Part shown: piece after piece, positions 11,801 to 23,264 of the stretch
Layout of the letters: the number at the start of each line of letters is the position of its first letter
Numbering within the stretch: the first letter of the stretch is position 1
Assembly (NCBI GenBank): GCA_037447655.1
Contig: JBBHKE010002829.1
Span: 42,227 to 102,569, forward strand
Origin: Zygnema cylindricum
Taxonomy: Eukaryota > Streptophyta > Zygnematophyceae > Zygnematales > Zygnemataceae
Direction: 5' to 3'
Length of the DNA stretch: 60,343 bases
Notes under the pieces: generated by a model
What the model saw: the letters and a program-made list of their open reading frames with translations, nothing else
Told to the model about the DNA's origin: nothing
Database searches by the model: none
Made by a program: the position numbers and the translations under genes

Positions 11801-14245
11801 CAGGAGAGCTTTTGGATTCTCTCTCAGCAACAATTAGGAAAGTTATTGGATTTAGCTGTATGATGTGGTACATTACTGAAACAAGCACGTCATAAAGATT
11901 CAAACACTTACGAGAAAAGCGGAGAGTGATAGACCGGCCCCAACTTCTTGCAAGAGCCATGGCTGTCGGTTTTCTCTCAACAGGAGCAGATTCCATTCCT
12001 TTCATAGAAATAATGCCATCGTCATAGTGACGAGAAGACTCTGATTCTCGAGGTGAGGGAAAGTCCATAACAGCTCTGTATACACAAAATTTCCAAAAAG
12101 TGTCAGATTAAACCAGCTTTTCTCCTACACGAAACAAAAAAGTGATAGAATTTCAACTTTAATAGATAACTTAGCTTTCAAATTAGTCGTGTTCATATAG
12201 ATAAAGTGGTAAGAGATGTCATTGTAAGTCTCCCATTTCGTTTAACATAAAGTCATCAATATATGTACACCTTTTGGCAGAAAATTTAATTTATAATGCT
12301 TCCATCATTTCCTTCGCAACACTGTTAAAAATGTTCATAAAGACATTGCTACCAACATGTAAACAGCGATCAGAAATAGCATTTGTATCAACATATAAAA
12401 AGCGGGAAAATTGTGAACCTACTCTACTGCTCAAAAAATCTGTTCTGGAGATGAAAAATCAGTAAACTTACCCCCCACGCTTGTAGCCTCCATTTCCTGT
12501 TCCTTTCTGGACTCTCGGCGCGCAGCAGATACAGAGGACTAAACAGACAACAGTTGACATGAGGCCGGCGATCACGACGAGAAGAATACTCCACCATGGT
12601 AGGACTTTCTTCTCGTCGTCCCGAGGAATAGTATCTGGAGAAAAAAAAAAAAAAAAAAAAACTACAACTTCAGAAACCTAAAGAACATTAAAGCAGAAGT
12701 TGTAAAAAGGAAGCAAGACGAATCGTCGGCTGAAAGGGAAAAAGGAACGGTATGTGACGAAATAATCGCACGAAAACGTACAATACCAAAAATAAAATAT
12801 GAAATTTCAGGATACAGACAAAGGTCATCACATGAAACAACGACTGTTCAGTTCAAACGGAGCGACATCCACTTACATATGTCACAGGCGCACTTTGTCC
12901 ACGCGAATCCATCGTCGCACGTTTCACTTCCCTGGCGACCGTCGTCGCAATGGCAGATTCGCGTGACAAATTTTTCGCACGCGATCGCCGGAATCGTACC
13001 GTTAGTAGTAGGTACAGGTACGGTTTCATGCGATTCACCGAACGGTATCTTCACCGTACCAGAAAGGGACGAAAGAGGAATGCAGCCCTCTGCAGATTCA
13101 AGGCACAATTCCGGGTTGCCGTACATCCTGTCACGTCACACAGAACGAACGTTAAGAACGTCAAGACCCTAGTAAAAGAAAAAATAAGCGACGAACACAG
13201 AACAGCTGAGAGCGTTGAATTTTCAATTACGCTGTTTGACGTTCAACGGCAAGGTTGAACTGAATTATAAACTAGGGTTTTGGACCAGAACCTTAGTACA
13301 ATTTCGTGCATCGTACAGTGAAATTTACGAAAAGTATGAAGTAAAGAATACTACGTAAAAATCGTAAAAAGGTACAAATCCGTACGAATTGAAAAATTAG
13401 GGTTTGGTGAACTCACTCCGCCTTGATTTCTGCAAATTTGGAGGAGATGGATCCGCTCAATTTGTTGTTTTGAAGAAATAGTTCTTTAAGGTTTGAAAGG
13501 TCAGCAAGAGAACGAGGAACTGATCCGGAAAGCTGATTATCATTCAAATGCCTGTCAAAAAAAACGAACGAACGAATCAGAATAATGTAACGTTTTCTCG
13601 CGAATTGAGTCACACTTTCCCTCTTGAGAACTCTTGACTTCCTGACTTCCTTTTACGAAAACACATAGTAACATATTTTGCAATGATATTTTTTCTTCAT
13701 CTCACTTCCAAATGCTTTCTTTTTAAGTAGGAAAAAGTTGAAATTCTTACAAAGACTCCAAATTTGTGAAACTTTCCAACTCTTGTGGAATGGATCCTGA
13801 AAGATTGTTCTTACTTAACTTCCTGCGGATCAAAGAGAAAGTAAAGAAAACATGTTTATAAGAAAAATATCCTCAAAACATCAGTGAAAAGAAGTCATTT
13901 TTGTTAGTTTGCAACATAACCTTAACTGCAGTTTCTGTGGTTAAGATCATCATTGCTAAGCAAAAGTGTACAACATCTTAATGCAGTCCAGTACTTACAA
14001 AATTTTCAAGGACTTCATTTCTGCCAGCTGGCTGCCTGGTATTTTCCCAGTGAAGTCATTTCCAGACAAAATCCTGTAAACAGATCATGAAAAGTAGTTT
14101 TGACAAATGTTAGTTTTCTCCCCATAGCAATCTGCAGCCCATCATTTATGAATAATAATCTATTAACTTCCGCAATCCAGGTATTATATTTTCAGATCTC
14201 ACAATCTACATTTGACAAGCAAAAATGGGAATTTCTTTCTCTTTT

Positions 14246-14281
<36 letters not shown>

Positions 14282-16264
14282 TTGGCGACTGACATTGATA
14301 GCCTTCCAATCTCAGCATCAAATTGATCAGCACAAATGGTAAAAAACTTAAATCACGCAAAGTCATAAGTGAAGGTTTTAAAGATAAATCGTTAACGATA
14401 AGTCGAACATACAATGTGTGAAGCTGCAAAACATTGACGAGTTCGATATTCCCACTTAAATGATTGGAAGACAGGTCTCTGCAAAGGAATATTCAAAGGG
14501 GCCATAGATAAGTGTTAATAAAAAAGGTTTATTCTGTCTCACTAACAGAACAAATAAATAACAGAGTATTAACTAGCAAACCTGCAAATGAGGCACAGGA
14601 ACCTACAAATACAAAGAGCAAAAGAAGCAAAAAGGAAAATCAGCGGAGGAAGCAAAATAAGAACAGTATAAAAACTTACAAATACACCAGATTTGAAGAT
14701 TTCTTAAGAGTCGGTAGCGTTCCAATGAGACTGTTGTTGCTCATAGACCTGCCAGCGTAAAAGAATATACAAACAAATCAAAATAATTCAGCTTCGGGAC
14801 AGAAAAGTCTGCCAAAACTCTTTCATCTTAAACTGAAATGGTGAAACTGAGAAACTGAAAGACCATCAAAATTAAAAGTCCGTGATTGCGAAAAACTTAC
14901 AGCCATTGTAAGGCTGGCATTGTGAAAATGCTCTCCGGTAGGGGACCTTGGAGAGAGAGGTTGTTCAACCATCTGTAAAACATTATGGAAATATTATAGC
15001 CATTTAGATGCTGAAATATCCTTCGGTAGTACGAACATTTCTTTGAGCATACATGTTTTCCACAATTGCACTCACCAGTTTTTCCACATGATTGAGTCTC
15101 CACGATGAGATACTAACATGTCAACATACAAAACGTGTAGACATAAGAAGTGCTATTTCTTATGTTACATAATGAAGTACAGATAATAATAAGAAGATAA
15201 TACAGATACAGATAATACAGATAATACAGATCTGTACAGATAATACGAAGTACAGATCTCATTGACAATGTGAATGACATCGTCAAAGGTACATGTTCAA
15301 ATCGGTCAGAAAATTGAAGATGAATAAAAATACAATACGAGATAAAGGCACGAAAACTCACATGACCAGAACTCCAATCTTGTCAGGTTCATTTTCTTTA
15401 ATGAACCTTTCACATTGGATACCGACCCATTTATCAACACAAGGGTCTCCTTCCCAATTAGAGAGTGCCTTAGGATTGCCAAGAGCTACTTTCAGCTCAT
15501 TGAGTGCGGAAACTGCAAAGTAAAAATAATAATAATTTTAATAACGTGGAAACCACAACTCTTCATACTTATAACTGCCGAAAGAAGGAAGAATTAAAAA
15601 GTCAAAAATTGTGGGCTACCAGCAAAAAAATGCAGCTGTAAAAAACATATTATCATTACAGTTACAATTAACTCACCTCTGGCTATTTGCATCAACAATA
15701 ATATGACATTTACAATTTGATTGTAGAAAATTATTAGCACATTAGATGTAGAAACTACTAATGCATTCACCTTCCATTGCCTGAAAATGACCCGTTTCTA
15801 AGTATTCCGAATTAATGACCCATTTTTAACTGTTTCGAATTAATTAAAAAGGGCAATAGCAGAGGGTAGACTGCCAATGTATTCCCAGGGATTGGCAAAC
15901 CACCAAAAAAATCAAAATGATGGCTTTTCAATAGACAAATAAAACTTACATCGTATTCTTGCAACGTAGACTACGCGAGAATGTTCCTTTTAACGACAAA
16001 CAAAAATGCAGATGATTTTTTTTTAATGATTGTTCTTTCAATTTTTGTTAAATGTTTCGCCCATGAAGCTGCTGTGAGAAGGGAGAGGTGAGTGGGAGAG
16101 AGAGAGAGTGCTATAGAGAGTGGGAGAGAGAGAGAGAGAGAGAAATAGAGAGTGAGTGCGAGAGAGAGAGAGAGAGCGCGAGTGAGAGAGCGAGTGAGAA
16201 AGAGAGAGAGAGAGAGGGAGAGATAGAGAGAGAGAGAGAAAGAGAGAAAGAGAGAAAGAGAGAA

Positions 16265-16311
<47 letters not shown>

Positions 16312-16477
16312 AGTTATTTACAAAACACTTACCATCTTCCTGTTCTGTCATCTGAGCCCCAACATGCATTCCCCAGGCCATGGCCATGAGCGCCATTCCC
16401 TTAATCAAAGACCTCCATGGCTGCCTTCCCAGCCCTCGTCTTCTCAAATTTTGGGTTCCCAACTCTCCAAAACCCAT
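8869..16477 (-). CDS. LRR receptor-like kinase with degenerate catalytic motifs, 19 exons, 925 aa
   Basis: Exons (minus strand): 16477-16333, 15512-15362, 15112-15053, 14972-14901, 14748-14680, 14478-14413, 14073-13999, 13822-13751, 13551-13417, 13127-12877, 12634-12472, 12075-11912, 11724-11529, 11318-11101, 10888-10791, 10658-10524, 10276-10115, 9785-9474, 9102-8869; 2778 nt, all GT-AG and phase-consistent. Domains: signal peptide ~1-42; LRR N-cap with SNWEGDPC and W-x-G-I-x-C ~52-80; LRRs ~100-282, nearly one repeat per exon, as is usual for plant RLKs; Cys-rich juxtamembrane block ~283-365; TM ~378-402 (WWSILLVVIAGLMSTVV); kinase ~529-810; Ser-rich tail to 925. The kinase keeps the VAVK-type Lys (VVKEL, ~552), the catalytic-loop Asn and APE (698-700). 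The Gly loop is eroded (LGTDGVARVYK), HRD is HKE (648-650) and DFG is DYG. It is probably a plasma-membrane receptor with weak or no phosphotransfer. The subfamily is not assigned; N-cap and kinase resemble LRR-VIII/LRR-V members only loosely. Confidence 0.9.
14238..14281. repeat. (TTTC)n microsatellite in kinase-gene intron
   Basis: Ten or more ctttctttct units lie within the intron between the exons at 14413-14478 and 13999-14073. No effect on coding is expected. Confidence 0.9.
16081..16310. repeat. (GA)n microsatellite inside intron 1 of the kinase gene
   Basis: About 230 bases of gagaga with occasional gagtg and gaaaga interruptions. It sits directly next to the splice donor of exon 1 (donor at 16332) and makes up about a quarter of the 820-bp first intron. 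Apparent long ORFs through it (Arg/Glu-rich on +, Ser/Leu-rich on -) are artefacts. Confidence 0.9.
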
Positions 16478-16831
16478 AACTCCACTTTCTCCGCTTCTCC
16501 TTTTTACCCCTTAATACCCAAAACCTGTTTAGAACCAAACTAAACTAAGAGTAATTATTTAAAAATGCCTCCTTCTGCTGTTCCTGTTTTCTCCGTTTCT
16601 CCGTTTTTCAGTATTTCCGTTTTTCCGTTTCTCCGTTTCTCTGTTAAAAAAAAAAAAGCAGCCCTGTATTTTTTCTTCCTTCCATCCACTCTAATCAATT
16701 AATTCTCTTAATTTTTTTATTTAAATTTTTCATATAATTCGCAAATCCTGTCTTCGTCGAATACTCAAAACACTAATTACAAGTGCCAGCTGTCCTTCCC
16801 TGCTTCAGTCACGTATCACACTGACATGCTC

Positions 16832-16862
16832 CACGTGTCCCACTTCCCAATTCGCCACGTCA
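16832..16862 (-). promoter_or_regulatory. Candidate G-box/ABRE pair upstream of the kinase gene
   Basis: A CACGTG palindrome at 16832-16837, in the context ccacgtgtcc (an ABRE-like ACACGTGG on the gene's strand), and a CCACGTCA bZIP-type element at 16855-16862 lie 355-385 bp upstream of the kinase ATG. Next to them is a 110-bp CT-rich stretch (16863-16975; GA-rich on the coding strand). ACGT cores are known plant bZIP/bHLH sites; use here is inference. Confidence 0.35.
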
Positions 16863-16975
16863 GATATACTCCCTACCTTCCCTTTCCTCCTGTACCTCTC
16901 TATCTCTCTCTCCTTCCCTTCTCTCCCTCACCTTCTCCCTTTTCCTCTCTATGCCTCCTCTCTCCCTCTGCCTCC

Positions 16976-18550
16976 AGGTCGCTTCCCTGAGCCGTCGTCA
17001 GAGCGAACCAGGGATTTTTCTCGCACGTGCGATGCTACGTGGCGTAGCCTGGTTGGAGGATTCGAGAAGGGAGAGAGAGAGAGAGTACCGAAGAAAGCCG
17101 CTCAGACTTCCTCTGAGCGAACAAGCGGTTTCCCTCCAGACAATCCGGAATTCCCGGGACGGTTTGGGAGTGGCGGTTTTGACCGTTAAAGCGGCTTGGA
17201 GAAACGGTTTGGTACCGCCCGGCGACGGCAGGATAATCTGGTCCGCCGCTGTACTTTTTTATAGAGGACACTGTTTAGAGTGGGTGTACGGAACATTACT
17301 GTACTGTACTGTACTTTGCGACGGTTTGAATTCGCTTGGATTATCGGATAAGTACATGAAACGTACGGCGTCAAGCCGTCCAATTTATTAGGAATGACTA
17401 AAATAATTGTACTGTTATTGTGTCTAAATAGTGTGGATGGTTGAAATGAAAGAAAAAAAACGAGAAAAAGGCCTGCGCGAATGCATAGAGTCCACGTAAT
17501 TAAAAGATGTAATTTCCTGTGGACCATTCTAGTTTGTGTGTGAAGTTTCGTAAATTGAAGCCTAAAAAAGAAAAAATGTCCATACTATTTTCAGTGAGTT
17601 TCTCGTAAAGCTATGGTTACCACCTATAGTGCGGCGTTTCCTATTTTCTTTTGGAGATTATGTTTGACTAAGTGAAGCACTTAAACCACTCTATTTCTAG
17701 TGAGTAGTTGAGAATTAGCGTCAAGGAATTATTACAGTGGTATTTATAATAATGTTATTGATTCTAAATTTCTAAATTGAGTGTTGAGTGACGTGTCTAA
17801 TTTTAAACCGTTTAAATAATTGGCGTCAAAAAAACAAATATACACACTATTTTTTGTTTATGGGTAAGAGTGGCGGGAACTCTAGTGTCATCGACACTAA
17901 TAACGATACACGGTGCACTCTTGTTGTAGTCTACGGAACGGTAGTTTGCGTAATTGTGTTCACACTTGCGATGGGTTCGCACGCGTGATACCTATTGCTT
18001 TTTAAGCGTGTGAAACCAGCCTCAATCTGGATGCTGTCCACGTGGACAAACATATTACTTCCGTGCGGAAACCTGATAGTGATTCTATGTACGGTCTGTT
18101 TAGAACAGTGGCAAGCGCAAATGATGGAGGATTGTACAGGTAAAATCTTACGTACAGAGAGAATCTTTGACGACTATCCGTACAAAGGACGTTGAATAGC
18201 TTTGACTGGCAAATCGAAAATGACAAATATCGGTTTGGCAGGTTCAAGAATCGGTAATGTGGTTGCTCAGAGAGAGACAAAAACGGTCGTCTTGAGCTTA
18301 AGGCGGACGTTTGAGGGGATAACTTTTCTAAAAATTCAAAATTGAAACCCTAACACATCAATTGTAACTGTCGGCAACTCAGTTTATGAGCGATATATTT
18401 CTAATTAATGTAGAGTGATCTAATTTGACGGATTTGGTGCCTTTATTACAGCGAGACACGATTAGAAAAACAGATTGGCATTAAATAGGACCGTACGTTG
18501 TGTCGGCACAAGCGCTGAAAGCTCTAAAAACAGGTCAATGCTTTGCAATG
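16976..18550. other. Intergenic between kinase promoter and MITE/tRNA
   Basis: A 147-codon open frame at 16951-17391 (+) has no recognisable domain and begins in the CT-rich promoter tract; I treat it as chance. A short (TGTAC)n run lies at 17298-17318. An isolated mariner-type right end (actaataacgatacacggtg) lies at 17897-17916. Nothing else is recognised. Confidence 0.45.
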
Positions 18551-18558
18551 TAATAAAG

Positions 18559-18856
18559 CATAGTTCAAAAGTAGGCGTTTTTATGGTAGGCCTTTGGTCG
18601 GCGCCTTTATCGTAAGTTGTGTTATGGGCTTTTCATGTGATCTTCTTAGATAGCTACATTGATCAGCGACCGTCCGATCGTCCGAATCTGACGATGTAAA
18701 TAGTTTTTTTTGGTCCGAATGTTTTAATTGGTCCAATTTTTGGTCCGAATGTTTTAATTGGTCCGAGTAGGTCCGAATACAATATGGATCTTAAGGTCAT
18801 ATTTGCATACAATAGGCATATTGTATGGGCCTAATTTCACCTACTTTTGAACTATG
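18559..18856. mobile_element. hAT-type MITE, 298 bp, 8-bp TSD
   Basis: The terminal inverted repeats are CATAGTTCAAAAGTAGG and its complement, flanked on both sides by the 8-bp duplication TAATAAAG (18551-18558 and 18857-18864). An 8-bp TSD is the hAT-superfamily signature. Internally there is a short tandem duplication of ggtccgaatgttttaattgg (about 18711-18760). No coding capacity. It inserted 75-83 bp upstream of a tRNA gene. Confidence 0.8.
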
Positions 18857-18938
18857 TAATAAAGAGCCACTTTTAAAAAAGTTATTGTAATTAAAAGGAA
18901 TTAAGGTTATAAACATTTGTGACATCGAACGTCAATAA

Positions 18939-19019
18939 GTCAGAATGGCCGAGTTGGTCTAAGGCGCCAGTTTCAGGTACTGGTCCGAAAGGGCATGGGT
19001 TCAAATCCCATTTCTGACA
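18939..19019 (+). tRNA. tRNA-Leu (anticodon CAG)
   Basis: Complete class II cloverleaf: acceptor GTCAGAA pairs with TTCTGAC (19012-19018) followed by discriminator A; D-stem GCC/GGC with loop GAGTTGGTCTAA; anticodon stem CCAGT/ACTGG with loop TTCAGGT, so anticodon CAG at 18974-18976; long variable arm TCCGAAAGGGC as expected for tRNA-Leu; T-arm ATGGG-TTCAAAT-CCCAT. No intron and no encoded CCA, as in nuclear plant tRNAs. The A-box (TGGCCGAGTTGG) and B-box (GGTTCAAATCC) internal promoters are intact, with CAATAA just upstream. It decodes CUG. It is identical over all 81 nt to the copy at 50057-50137. Confidence 0.96.
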
Positions 19020-21495
19020 TACCTCCTTTATATATTTTAAGCTATTTTACGAAGTAACACGGGAAAGTTTTCGTTTGCATCGCCGATATGAATGTAATTT
19101 TTAGGTTTTGGATCATCTTCAGCTACTGCCGATAACCTACTGAGCGAAGTAAAACTGGAATATCGTATCGCGTAAGGTCTGGCGCTTTGTCGTTACAGAT
19201 TACACTGGCGCTTTGTCGGCTTGTCGCATTCTGCGAACGTTTCGAATGCTACGCACTGTTCAACTACCAGTCACCCTGTCGTCGTTTGAAAAGACGCAAT
19301 GACGATACGTGTACCTGTCCAGAAGTACACCGCCCATGGTTATTAGCGTTTAACACTTTTCGGGCAATGAAAGCATTGTTGGATTTAAACGGTACACCTT
19401 GAACCTGTCATCGTTTAGGCGATCTTACAAACGGTTAAACCCTACCGTTTAACTGTTGAAATCATTGTTCATCTTGAATGGTTGCCAAAATTCAAAGCAA
19501 GTGTGCAAAATTCAGAATAACTGTGTAAAAGTAAATGTACGGCTTGATTATTTTAATGTTCCGGTGTATTTTCTGATAAATTTTTTGCCTACTTCATGCG
19601 CCTTAATAATTTTCTCTAATAACTTTCTCTTCCCTGTATACTCTCTTTTCCAAAAAAAATATCTCTCCCGCAAATGCAATAAATTTACGATTTAAAAAAG
19701 AACTATGGGTACATAATTATTAGATTTTGAGTTTTGAGTTCAAAATTGAGACTTCAAAATTTTGAATTCCAAATTTTGCGTTGAAAATATTTCAAATTTT
19801 TAGCTTAAAAGTTCAAATCTTAAAACTCCGAGTTCATAATTTAGAGTTCCAAACTCTAAACTATGCGCTCATAATTATTAAATTATTCGTAAATGTCATG
19901 ACTTCAAAAACATTCAAAATTCTTCATGTTTCATGACTTAACCATTAAACTAACATGTTTTATTTCACATAATTTATAAACGTTGAAGTGTTCGCTCAAA
20001 AATTATCAAATTACTCCGGCGTTTTATTTTGTTTTGATAAATCATAACATTGGTTAAAGAGGTTAAACATTGTGATTGACCGTTTAGTTTTTGTCACCGG
20101 GCAAACAGTCGAAGCATAATTTTGAAATGCATTATAACAAAAAATATTTATGCTCATATGGTTAAAAAAATATGTTTAGTTTGAATTTAAACATGCAAAA
20201 CATCATCTTACCTTTGCAAAAGTTTAAATAGTGGTTGGAATGCATGTCAAAAAAACAATATATATATATATATATATAAATCTTAATAATAAAAATTTAA
20301 GACATAAATGCAATCGTTTGTCATGTCCACGCGAGTTACGAAAAATGTCACAGATATTATGACTTATAAAATAAAAACAAAATTCTTTGGCGGTCAAGGT
20401 TTCATGTTTTTGGTGGTCACGGTTTGATGTGTCGCTTTTGGCAATAGTGCCTAAGGGCATCAATATTGCCAGTGGTAATGCACGCTATAATATCGTACTA
20501 AAAATGGAAAATACAATCATAAAGAACAAGAAAAATGATATTTTGGTTGGTTAGGTCGTTAAGTTTTGTTTTTATTGAAATGATGAATATTGGGGTGGGT
20601 TTGTATAAGTATGTAGTCATGTCACAAACATTTATTATGGATTTTGTTGTTCATATCAACGTTCTTAATCACGTCAAAAGATGAAAGCAAGCAATTTGTG
20701 TAAAAAATTAAGTAAGATACAGAAAGTGGATCGTGTTCTCATGAGGGAAATTTAATGTGAATACTAGCGTTGTCCATAGATTTGTGAATGGCTCACGACG
20801 TCTTTTGCGGTTGCTCTTATCACCAACATGTGTGGACGCGTTTTTTCCATCCCCAATGAGCAAATTCCCACATAAATTTGTCCTTTACGCTCTATCTTTT
20901 GTTCGATGACTTTCACTACCACAAGTCGTGGAGAGCATCTCTGCGTATTTGTAACAGTTGTGGTTAGGTTAATGCAAGTATCTTTCCAAGTAATTGTTAT
21001 ATTCTCACGAGGATTAATTTGTTGGTTTTCACCACCAAGTTATGTGGACGTTTTTTTCCCATTGTTGTGTTGGTGCTACATGAAGGGCCATATGTCATAT
21101 ATCCTACGAGGACTACTTTTTTTTACGAATTAGGTACTCATGGATGATATGAGTCCTTTGTACTCTACTGTAACCATCACCAATCTGGGATGCACGTTGG
21201 AGTAATGCACAAATGCTTGCGCTTTGCGCACTCTTATTGAGAAGTATTTCCCAGGACACACGTGTCTTTTGCGTGTCGCGTTATGACGAGACGGTGCACT
21301 GTCTCACGCTTGTCGAGTTGGGATGTTTGAGTTCAAATGCGAAAATCAATTAATTATATTTATTAGTCAAAGGGGACGTGTCGACTGTCGACTATAATCA
21401 TGTTCCGTGAATAGTGTTGCAGGCCCTGTTTAATGATTTTTGGTCGAAAATAGTCTAACCCGATTTAGTGTAGCTTAGTGAACAATGTGCAGTGT
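19020..21495. other. Intergenic, no gene seen
   Basis: Bases 19330-19355 hold an isolated mariner-type left end (acaccgcccatggttattagcg). Bases 19720-19870 are a low-complexity run of gagtt/caaaatt words repeated in both orientations. A short (TA)n run lies at 20252-20278. Remaining AT-rich sequence shows no exon, RNA gene or paired TIRs that I could find. Confidence 0.45.
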
Positions 21496-21503
21496 ACTTG
21501 TGT

Positions 21504-21873
21504 TAGTGTTGGGTATCGAGGACCTTTTGCCGATATTCGATATATATCGAATTTCAGGTACCCAATAATCGATATATCGCTTCGATATATCGAAAACCAA
21601 ATTATCGCGATATATCGAGGCATTAATTTTTTTTATTTTTTTTCCCAATTTTTTTTTAAACACCCCCCCTCCGCGCCAGGGGGGGGGGGGGGGGGTGGTA
21701 TATCTGTACGATTTTCCGTACTAGGACTGTACGAACACCCAGCTTTTGGCGATATATATCGCGATAATTTATGTTGGTCCCGTTACGATATATCGAGGAA
21801 TCTGCTCGATCGATATTCGATACATCGAATATCGACATTATCGCGATATGAATTTACCCGATACCCAACACTA
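21504..21873. mobile_element. hAT-type MITE of the TAGTGTTGGGTATCG family, 370 bp
   Basis: The TIRs are TAGTGTTGGGTATCG and its complement, flanked by a perfect 8-bp TSD ACTTGTGT (21496-21503 and 21874-21881). The interior is packed with TATCGATATATCG-like words in both orientations and has a poly-G run (21679-21695). It is ~90% alike by eye to the copy at 53900-54266, so both are recent members of one family. No transposase coding. Confidence 0.9.
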
Positions 21874-22048
21874 ACTTGTGTACTTGTGTGAACCCTTAGC
21901 CTTGAAAGAGTATTGAATGTGGGCGGCACAGCGAGCTGTCTTGGAGGTCCTACTTTAACGAAAGCCGTAACACCCCCGATGATGTTTGTGAGTTGTGTGA
22001 AAGGATCCTGGTTCTTGTCCTTGTCCTAGTTCCTAATTCATGTTCTTA

Positions 22049-23003
22049 GGGTACGTCCCCATGTAAGCGATAGTTTGAAAAAGTATTTTGGACTGCAGTG
22101 AAGTGTTCCGTACTACTTTGAAAAGCGTCCCTATGTGCGAAAAATGAAATCGGAACTTTGAAAAGTGACGGTTGTAGACGTAGGTACAACTTTGTGACGA
22201 TTGACGACGACTACGAAACTTCCGACAATCGGTGAAGCCAACAAAAAAATTGACGGTTGTAGACGTCTAAATTTTTGAATTTTGTGACATGGCAGATGTT
22301 TAGGGTTTTGTGACATTGTGACGCCATGCTCACTTGTGACAACGTCGACGTCACAAAATTCAAGAACTTTCTGCCATGGCTATCCGATTTCGTTTTTTTG
22401 ACTTTTCACAATCGACTTGCCATAAAAATATACATAAAGGTAGTCAAATGAATTACTTTTTAAATATCTTTCATTTAATACTAGTAATGTCGTGCCTCAT
22501 TCTAAAAAGTGAGAGATAAAAGCGATAGTGTGAGAGGGAGAGGGGAGCAGCGACGACGGCGCAAAATTCTGCAAAGGACCCATGAATGAAAGTGGAGGTC
22601 CGGAGACCCCTGCATATTTTTTTCCGTACATGCACGTGAAGGGCAGGGAGAAAAATAGCGAGTGCTCTCCCTCGTCCGAAAATTTTCCACGCGTGTGGCG
22701 CGTGCGTGGGCCGTTTTGCATTTGTTGTTTGGGCGGTACTTTCTTTGAAATCACCTCGCGAGGTGATTTTTGATAACGTTTTTTGACTGGCTGGATTCTC
22801 TTGCCCAGGGGTCGAAAAAAGGAAAACGCCAAAATTTGTTAATATGACGACAAACATGAAGTACATTCAAAGTATCGACTTGACATTTACTGTACTTTTC
22901 AAGACTTGATTTTCTTGTACGGCTAATTTTTTTTTGTACGGAACTGCGTTTTGGGTGAAAACGACGAAATAAAGTCGATACTTTAACACATGGGGACGTA
23001 CCC
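22049..23003. mobile_element. PIF/Harbinger-type MITE H1, 955 bp, TTA TSD
   Basis: The termini are GGGTACGTCCCCATGT and ACATGGGGACGTACCC, a perfect inverted pair, flanked by TTA on both sides (22046-22048 and 23004-23006). A 3-bp TWA duplication with G-rich TIRs is the PIF/Harbinger signature. The interior has repeated TTGTAGACGTC motifs and shares long stretches with H3 (for example aaaggacccatgaatgaaag at ~22572 and ~53275). Overlapping ORFs of 60-130 codons on both strands are not conserved as proteins between copies. Non-autonomous. Confidence 0.85.
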
Positions 23004-23264
23004 TTACTGACGTTAAGGACTTGCGCACGTGGGAATCGTGGTAGCCCGTTCAAAACCTGCCACGTAGTAGTTGACATCAGGACATGTGTCATGCAATCCG
23101 TGTCCCATCCCAGAAAATCCTACGGTTTTCGTTCACGCTTGGCGTGAGTCGCCATGAGGATTATCTCGCCGGATAATCTTTAAGCTCGCCTGTGACGCTT
23201 AGAGCGAATGGTTGTACGTCGTGTCAAATGGTTACACGCAGGCATCCAGGCATCCTAAAAGGTA

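Noticed and set aside
15053-15112. Donor at 15075 (CTG|GTGAGT) for kinase exon 3
   Set aside because: It has the better consensus, but puts the next LRR exon out of frame or creates a stop; the donor at 15052 (CAT|GTATGC) gives a continuous leucine-rich repeat.
16951-17391. 147-codon + strand ORF upstream of the kinase gene
   Set aside because: Starts in CT-rich promoter DNA, no recognisable motif, no 5' or 3' splice signals, includes a (TGTAC)n run.
22471-23092. Several overlapping ORFs on both strands (60-131 codons)
   Set aside because: They lie in a Harbinger-type MITE; the corresponding frames are broken in the related copy H3, so they are not conserved proteins.
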